The notes below the pieces were generated by a model. That model was not told the DNA's origin and did not search any database. It worked only from the letters and a program-made list of their open reading frames with translations. Positions 58,496-64,000 of a stretch of DNA of 64,000 nt are shown piece by piece. Both the position numbers and the translations under genes were made by a program. This DNA comes from Vitellaria paradoxa (lineage: Eukaryota; Streptophyta; Magnoliopsida; Ericales; Sapotaceae), in the NCBI GenBank assembly GCA_019916065.1, contig CM034244.1, positions 24,668,471 through 24,732,470 of the forward strand. Reading direction: 5' to 3'. Within the stretch, counting starts at the first letter, position 1; each line of letters begins with the position of its first letter.

Positions 58496-58764
58496 ATCTT
58501 GATTTCTTGCTTTTCTTCCTCCTTTAGGTTGAGTCTTTGGGCTAGTCCTGGCCATCCAAGGTGGGGTTTGAACCATGATATTTCCTTCGTTTTCTCGGCC
58601 ATTTCCGTAGCTATAAACTTCGACATCCTTGCCCTTTTCTCTGCAAATAAACAATAAAAGTATAAGTAATACAATAACACTAAAACTTCAACTTTAATTA
58701 TTTAAATGCATGAATAAGTGTTGAGTTAGGGAGTTCGTAATTACACTTTTCAAGTGTAATCACA

Positions 58765-58776
58765 CCCCCCAACTTG
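58765..58776 (-). promoter_or_regulatory. Polypurine tract
   Basis: The minus strand reads caagttggggggtg immediately before the LTR start TGTGATTACAC. Confidence 0.7.
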
Positions 58777-61110
58777 AATATTGCTAGTCCCTAGCAATGC
58801 TCTTTATTAAAATGAAATGCATGATGTTCTTTTATTAAAATGAGATGCAACTACTATCCTATTTCTCTTTTCGTTGGAAACACGGCTACACTTAGCTACG
58901 TGTAGCAAGCCCTTTAAACCCCTAGGTTCCCCCTAGTGGACGAGTAAGGTCTCGTGAGGGTTTGCTGTGAATATACCCACAAAATTCTATGGAATGGTCT
59001 CAAAGTGTCAAAAAGTGATCAAGATAAAAAATGAATTAAGTTCAAGCTCAACAAGTTACAAAACCCAAATATCATGTGTAATTTCCAAGTGCTAAGCATA
59101 ATGCTTGGACTATTAAAGTAGAAGAAACATGTGTGTAAAATTGTTTCATTCATTCAACAAGGTCTCAAGAGCATAACTGGAACTAAGTTTTGACTTCAAA
59201 AGCTCACAGGATTCCACTCATAGAAAGAAATTCACTCATTCAAGGGTTCACACATTCCTAATAGCATGAAATGCTATCCTAGTTGCACATAAGCCCACAA
59301 ACATGTGAGTGAACTGAATTAAAGTTTAAAGTGGATAGCTCATGATAATGTTCCAATGCATATGCAAGAGATCACACCACACAACCTAAACAAGACCACT
59401 ACATGCACAATACAAGAGTTGCTTGCTTAGAATCCACTAGGTCTTTGTTTTGGTTGTAACTTGGTCAAGGGTAATGGTTAACAATGGAAGATATGGAAAT
59501 CAAGGCACATGTCTTGGGATAAAGATATTCAAGTGCACACATGTCCCAAACTACCCATTTCCTTTCCAACCCCAAGAAGAACTACAATAAGAAGCTTATT
59601 CACTAACTTACAAACTACTCCTGGGACATTCTCAATAATTATAATACAATGCACAAGTCCCAAAATTACATAAGCAAGAATGAATGACAGACTTTCTATT
59701 TTCTTTTCTTTTTTCTCTTTTTTTTCTTTTTTTCTCTTTTTTTTCTCTTTTTTTTTTCTTTTTTTTCTTTTTTTTTCTTTTTTTTTTCTTTTTCTTTTTT
59801 TGGAATAATGAAATAAACATAAGCTAAATTCTCCACCTAATATTCCCTCTCAATATGCTCTCAAAAGTTTTCATTCCCAATCCCCACTCACATCACTGAC
59901 ATTGAGGCACTTGTCACAACCCAAAACATGTAAGGGTAAGGCTTAAAAGTGTGCGAACAAGGTTATGGGATAATATATGAGGTGGGAGCCGAGAAGAAAA
60001 AATATATATATAAATATCACACACTTTATTAAAAGGCTTCAAGTTGGTTCCTAGGGTAATTTCATATCAAGGAAGGATAAAAAGGCCCAACAATAGCAAA
60101 AATGGCCTAGCATCATGTTCAAAGCTTGCAACAACTCATAATGTGCCTAGTGAAACTCATGCAAGTGTGTGTGATGCAATTAGTGCATTGAAAACTGAAG
60201 TGAAGAGCAAAAGAGCTATGATTATGTGTAACCCCTCAAGAAAAAGAAATAATAGGCTCAAAAGCTCACAATTAAGTGGTATAAGTCTCTACCTAGTCCA
60301 AAGATGCTCAAGTAACCAATATCAAATAAAGTCTACTCCTAAGCACATAAACTTTTCACCATGATAGTCATGAAAATGCACAAGGTCATAACACACTCAA
60401 CTTGAATTAAGTTTCCTATTAATGCTTGAACAAGATTCACTTATCACTTTCTCACTCAAATTCACCATTGACCAAACCAAAAGGGTTGACATGTAAGTAC
60501 AAATGTGCTAAATTCATGTATTTAAGCTAAAAAAATGCTCAAATTTTGAAAAATTTGACAATTTTAGCATAAAGTGTCATCATGCAAACTCTACCCCCCA
60601 ACTTCAACTAAACATTGTCCTCAATGTGAAAACTATAATGCATAAGTGGGTCTGTAGTGTGCAAAGTGAGCATGATGATGAGCATGAAATAATAGCTACA
60701 AAAGGCACAGATAAGAACATAGCACAAATTAAACCAAGCATGCACCCATTATTCAAGCCCCTTAAGGCATCACCCAAAACACCCCCAACCTAGATTCTAC
60801 AGCACTCCCAACAACAACAATTATATATAATGAAGTACCAAAATTGAAAGTGCAAGATTAAATAAGAAGGAGAGGAAAGGTATTACCTCAAGAGCTTCTT
60901 TATTTGAAGAAAACAAAAGAAACTATTCAATAGAAAAGGTTAGACATAAATTGAAATGAAAATAAGACAAGAAAAAGGGTTAGTATGAAAGAAGAAATAA
61001 AAATAAAAGAAAATAAAATAAAAGAAAAGAATCAAATTAAAAAGAACTATGAAAATAAGAAAATGAAAAAGCTAATCTACTTTGTACAAATGAAATGAAG
61101 ACAAAAAGTG
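58777..61110 (-). mobile_element. Non-coding 3' part of the young gag-only element
   Basis: No coding sequence. Collinear with 8306-9062 plus 12963-15000 of the old element. Includes attgctagtccctagcaatg, a pyrimidine tract at 59695-59802 and A-rich stretches near 60940-61070. Conservation of this segment in both copies suggests that it is a regular part of the family, in the place where pol would be in an autonomous element. Confidence 0.7.
59695..59802. repeat. Pyrimidine-rich tract
   Basis: More than 100 bases of T with scattered C (purine-rich on the element's coding strand). An equivalent shorter tract lies at 13165-13224. The Lys-rich open frame across it is an artefact. Confidence 0.9.
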
Positions 61111-61288
61111 TTATCCAACACCCTTTCTATCCCATGCATCCATAAATGGTTTACGAAATAAAATGTTCTCTGCGGGCCTACTAGGCACTGAATAAGGATG
61201 CTTTTTAAGTGTAAAACACACCGGGGAATGAAAGGCCAAGTGAGGTTCTTGAAACCTCGGATGTGGCCAAAGTATAAGTGCAAGTGTG

Positions 61289-61440
61289 GATATGGTTGGC
61301 TCAATTAGTCTCTCGACACCTAAGAAATCTACGAATATGGAAATGGTGGGTTCAATAAGTCTTTCAATGCCCAAGAAATCTATGGGTGTAGGAATGGTAG
61401 GTTTGAATGATCTCTCAACACCCAAAACATCAATGTAAGC
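61289..61440. repeat. 60-bp repeat within gag, three units
   Basis: Units encode GVERSFKPTIPTPIDFL, GIERLIEPTISIFVDFL and GVERLIEPTISTLA. The length is a multiple of three and the frame is kept, so the repeats expanded while the frame was under constraint. Confidence 0.8.
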
Positions 61441-61938
61441 CTTCCCCGTGTCTACTACCTCTCCCCAGTGATGGCCGATCTCATGGTAGTCACTCACAAT
61501 TCCCATAGTAAGACTTTTGGATGGGACTAAGTCAGGAGATGAGAGGTGTGCACCACTCTCAGCCTCGGTTGTGTAGTGGAGTGAACTAAGGTCAACCGAT
61601 TCAATGATATATTCCTCGGGCCATGTGGCATTCAAATGCTCAATTGGAGTCAAAGGACTCTCAATGAGGTCTGGGGTGGTTAGGGTAGGTTGAGCGTCAA
61701 GCTCGGTAGTAGGAAAGAATTGCATATCTCCCTGACTCTTAGTAAGTGGTAGAGGGATACCCTGAACAGGAGTGTCTAAAGGAATATGAGAAAGATGCTC
61801 ATTACAAGTGTTATCCCCAGTGTAGTTAGGGCAATTGTCCCACTCAGTGCCTATAATAGTGTCTGAGGTCGATGTCTCAGTCATGTTACCACTTAGATTG
61901 GTGCTCATAGCTTGTGTTATCATAGAAAGTTGCTCTCT

Positions 61939-62030
61939 TAAGTCATCGAAGGACCTAGACACTTGTCCTTTAAAATCATCGAAAGACCTAGACACTTGTC
62001 CTTTAAAATCATCAAAAGACCTAGACAAAT
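61939..62030. repeat. 33-bp repeat within gag
   Basis: Two nearly perfect units beginning cctagacacttgtcctttaa and partial units on both sides. They encode SRSFDDFKGQV. Confidence 0.92.
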
Positions 62031-63111
62031 TATCATTGATCATCATTTGATGTTGCATAAAGTGATGAAAAGTGTCCTCGAATTGGGCATCATTAGGTTC
62101 ACAAGGCCAATAATCCTAAGGTTCCTCATGCTGACCCTCAGTGAGTGGAACAAGATTGGGATAGGCACAATAATCAGTCTCCATGCATGTGCTACTTATA
62201 AAGGATGGATCATGAAGATCAAGTGAAATAGAAGTATATGGGGAAGGTTCAGTGTGGCTTTTAAATGCATGATATTCAAAACTAGGCTTAAGTCTTCCCT
62301 GTGGCCTGGTGTGCTCATAGAAAAATTCGAGGAATGACTATGCCTCACCTGGAGTAAGGTCAAGAAATTCCTTATCTAAGACTTTATCAAACGCCTGGTG
62401 TAAACTACTAGGTAGAGCATTATATAATATTGCTACAATGTCCACTAACTCTAATCCGTGACTTGGGAATGTTTCCAAAAGATTGTTAAATCTCTCCCAA
62501 CTTTTATAAAATACTTCACCATTTTTTTGATAAAAATTTTTTATTTGAAGGCCATGGGTGAAGGTTTGATGAATAGGGAGGAAATGTTCAATAAAAACTT
62601 GATGAAATTGCTCCCAAGTACAGACCCATTCACTTACAGCATAGCACCAGTCACCAGCCACATTTTGCAATGATAAAGGGAAAAACATACACCTAAGTCT
62701 CTCACTCTTTCTAGCATCATCACATAAACCACATGCTTCCTTAAACCTATCAAGGTGAAGACATGGGTCTTTCTCCTCATGCCCAAAGAATTGAGGAAGC
62801 ATATTATAGGTGTCTAGTGTAAAAGCATATCCAAACATGCCACCTAGATACTCTATGTATTCTCGGGTATCAAAAGGGCCATGTACAAGATCATCAACTT
62901 CCATGTCTAAGATCAAAAAATAAAAATGAAAATAAAATAAGAAAGAGAAAAACTACACTAAAATGCAACCTAAGTTAACTAGCATGCAAACTAGGTTATA
63001 TGATATGCAAAAGAAAGAAAACTACTAATAAAGAGATGGAGAAAAGAAAATTTCACCCAATTTCTCAAATGAACTCTCTTTTAACTCCCAAGTTTAGCAC
63101 TTAGTTGCCCT

Positions 63112-63128
63112 CCTCGGCAACGGCGCCA
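63112..63128 (-). promoter_or_regulatory. tRNA-Asp primer binding site
   Basis: The plus strand cctcggcaacggcgcca matches the 3' end of plant tRNA-Asp (ccccggcaacggcgcca, from general knowledge) at 16 of 17 bases. Six bases separate it from the LTR. A tRNA-Asp primer is characteristic of Athila elements. Confidence 0.88.
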
Positions 63129-63134
63129 AAAACT

Positions 63135-64000
63135 TGACCGACCCTAAAAAGTGTTTCGGGTTCTACCTCTCAAGTGCAAGAGGGCAGTCGTAGTTTTAAA
63201 ACTCGGTGAGTCTGAGGTCGAATCCACAGGGAGGGCTTTGTTAAAAGCTCTAGACTTGTTCTCTTAATTAGTAGGTGAACCTAAATTAATTTAAACTAAT
63301 TTTTTTTAGCAACTCAAACTTTTGTTTTAGATTCTAAATGAAAGAAATTCAATTTAACTTAAAAATGCAAACAAAGCATCTACTCTAAATTCTAAAGCGA
63401 ATAAATCAACTTATAAATTAAATTAAATCACAAGCATAATACTAAAAAGGTTCTTGATCCAACTTTCAAGTCCGGGTAGTTCACTACTTTACCTTGGGAT
63501 GTTTTTGTTTGAAGAACAGGGTTTAATTTGAAAAGTTTTGAAGATGTTATAATCAAAGGTCAGTACCAGTGATCTCAAGCGGATATGGTTAAAGACCTTT
63601 GTTTCCTAGAGTTTTTCAATTAAACGCCAAAATATTAATAAAAATCTGATTTTTAATTCTATTCAAAAGTATTTGATGATTGGTTACGAAAATCCATACC
63701 AGTGATCTCACACGGATTTGGTTAAGGGTTTTCGTATTCGAATGTTTTCGAAATAGAAAAAAAATAGATTTGTGAAAGGTAAATTCCTTCGCGAAAGGTT
63801 TCGCAACCTACGCGAAGGGTCTCGAAACCTACGCGAAGGGTCTCGAAACCTACGCGAAGGGTTTCGCAACCTACGCGAAGGGTCTCGAAACCTACGCGAA
63901 GGGTTTCGAAACCTACGCGAAGGGTTTTGCAACCTACGCGAAGGGACTACGAACACCCCAAGACTTTTCGTGAACTACCCTTTCTTGATTCGTTGAATCA
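63135..64000 (-). repeat. 5' LTR of the young gag-only element, cut by the window edge
   Basis: Begins tgaccgaccctaaaaagtgt and is collinear with 57100 onward. The 21-bp array (63788-63950) has one unit fewer. The promoter half lies outside the window. Confidence 0.92.
63788..63950. repeat. 21-bp tandem array, seven full units
   Basis: Same ctacgcgaagggtttcgcaac unit as at 57746-57930. The order of variants shows one unit absent near the start and a cttgaa variant replaced. Confidence 0.95.

Larger units (their letters stand above)
57100..58764 (-). repeat. 3' LTR of the young gag-only element
   Basis: The plus strand begins tgaccgaccctaaaaagtgt and ends aagtgtaatcaca, next to the polypurine tract. 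Length is 1665 bases. It carries a two-copy ~133-bp repeat (57520-57700), a 21-bp array (57746-57930), a TATA box (58331-58340) and a palindromic ggtcccgacc array (58386-58495). Confidence 0.92.
61111..62904 (-). pseudogene. gag: gag of the young Athila/Tat-type element, two stop codons
   Basis: One frame of 597 codons from the ATG at 62902-62904, with TAG at 62338-62340 and at 62116-62118. Residues ~1-188 form the gag core: EYLGGMFGYAFTLDT, FFGHEEKDPCLHLDRFKEAC, FFPLSLQNVAGDW, TWEQFHQVFIEHFLPIHQT, YKSWERFNNLLETFPSHGLE and DKEFLDLTPGEA. The YxxWERFxxLLxxxPxHGL and TPxEA words are typical of Athila/Tat gag. The C-terminal half has SRSFDDFKGQV repeated (33-bp units, 61939-62030) and a ~20-residue repeat (GVERxxxPTIxxxxDFL, 61289-61440). 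No zinc knuckle is seen. Both stops are TAG, as expected from CAG codons. Stop-free parts could still form particles only if read through. Confidence 0.85.
57100..64000 (-). mobile_element. Young gag-only Athila/Tat-type element (TR-GAG), runs off the right edge
   Basis: On the minus strand: 5' LTR (from 63135, cut by the window end), tRNA-Asp primer site, one long gag frame (61111-62904), about 2.3 kb of non-coding sequence, polypurine tract and complete 3' LTR (57100-58764). Nothing of pol is present. Over the first ~650 comparable bases the two LTRs differ by nine substitutions and two single-base indels, so the insertion is recent relative to its neighbours. It sits inside a Tekay LTR. 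Expected full length is about 7.7 kb. Confidence 0.88.

Noticed and set aside
59632..59820. Lys-rich open frame
   Set aside because: Translation of a pyrimidine tract read on the other strand.
1..64000. A host gene, defence system or biosynthetic cluster
   Set aside because: I read both strands for conserved domains and found only retrotransposon gag/pol. None of the remaining open frames has a recognisable motif or exon pattern.

Overview
The window looks like repeat-rich nuclear DNA of a flowering plant. The DNA is AT-rich. Every coding signal I recognise belongs to plant LTR retrotransposons: Ty3/gypsy chromoviruses of the Tekay/Del type with a C-terminal chromodomain, Athila/Tat-type elements with a tRNA-Asp primer site that carry only gag, and Ty1/copia fragments. 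SINEs, a Helitron-like end and a CACTA-like end are also present. I found no credible host gene. Many open frames are by-products of tandem repeats or of LTRs. A run of 100 N (20788-20887) shows that this is a scaffold with a gap. The host species cannot be named from this sequence.

Layout. (i) 1-6666: old, gene-free sequence with degenerate tandem arrays (about 61-bp units at 2590-2980, about 165-bp units at 3154-3745) and a conserved LTR motif near 6106-6181. (ii) 6667-16938: an old gag-only Athila/Tat-type element on the minus strand, interrupted by a 3.9-kb chromovirus LTR (9063-12962) that itself holds two tRNA-like SINEs. (iii) 17041-19441: a candidate Helitron split by a solo LTR with a perfect 5-bp target duplication. 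(iv) 20888-22645: after the gap, the 3' end of a copia element on the minus strand. (v) 22646-32725: a deleted chromovirus on the plus strand, whose second LTR copy was split by an Athila/Tat solo LTR and then by a Tekay solo LTR. (vi) 32726-40220: a Tekay element on the minus strand with a nearly intact gag-pol frame, whose 5' end was replaced by a different LTR. (vii) 40221-44146: a CACTA-like end, an old LTR fragment and gene-free DNA. (viii) 44147-64000: a nest in which a copia element contains an Athila/Tat LTR, which contains a Tekay element, which contains an inverted solo LTR of its own family and a young gag-only element that runs off the right edge.

How the parts relate. The insertions can be ordered from their junctions and 5-bp target duplications. 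Five complete solo LTRs with recognisable duplications (two exact, three with one mismatch) show that LTR-LTR recombination has been frequent. Nonsense codons and lost key residues are mostly explained by C-to-T or G-to-A changes, as expected of methylated, silenced DNA. The most interesting observations are an extra reading frame with two CCHC knuckles between the primer site and gag of the 45-57 kb Tekay element, family-specific palindromic arrays just upstream of the TATA box in several unrelated LTRs, and a large natural inverted repeat made by a solo LTR inserted head-to-head into an LTR of its own family.
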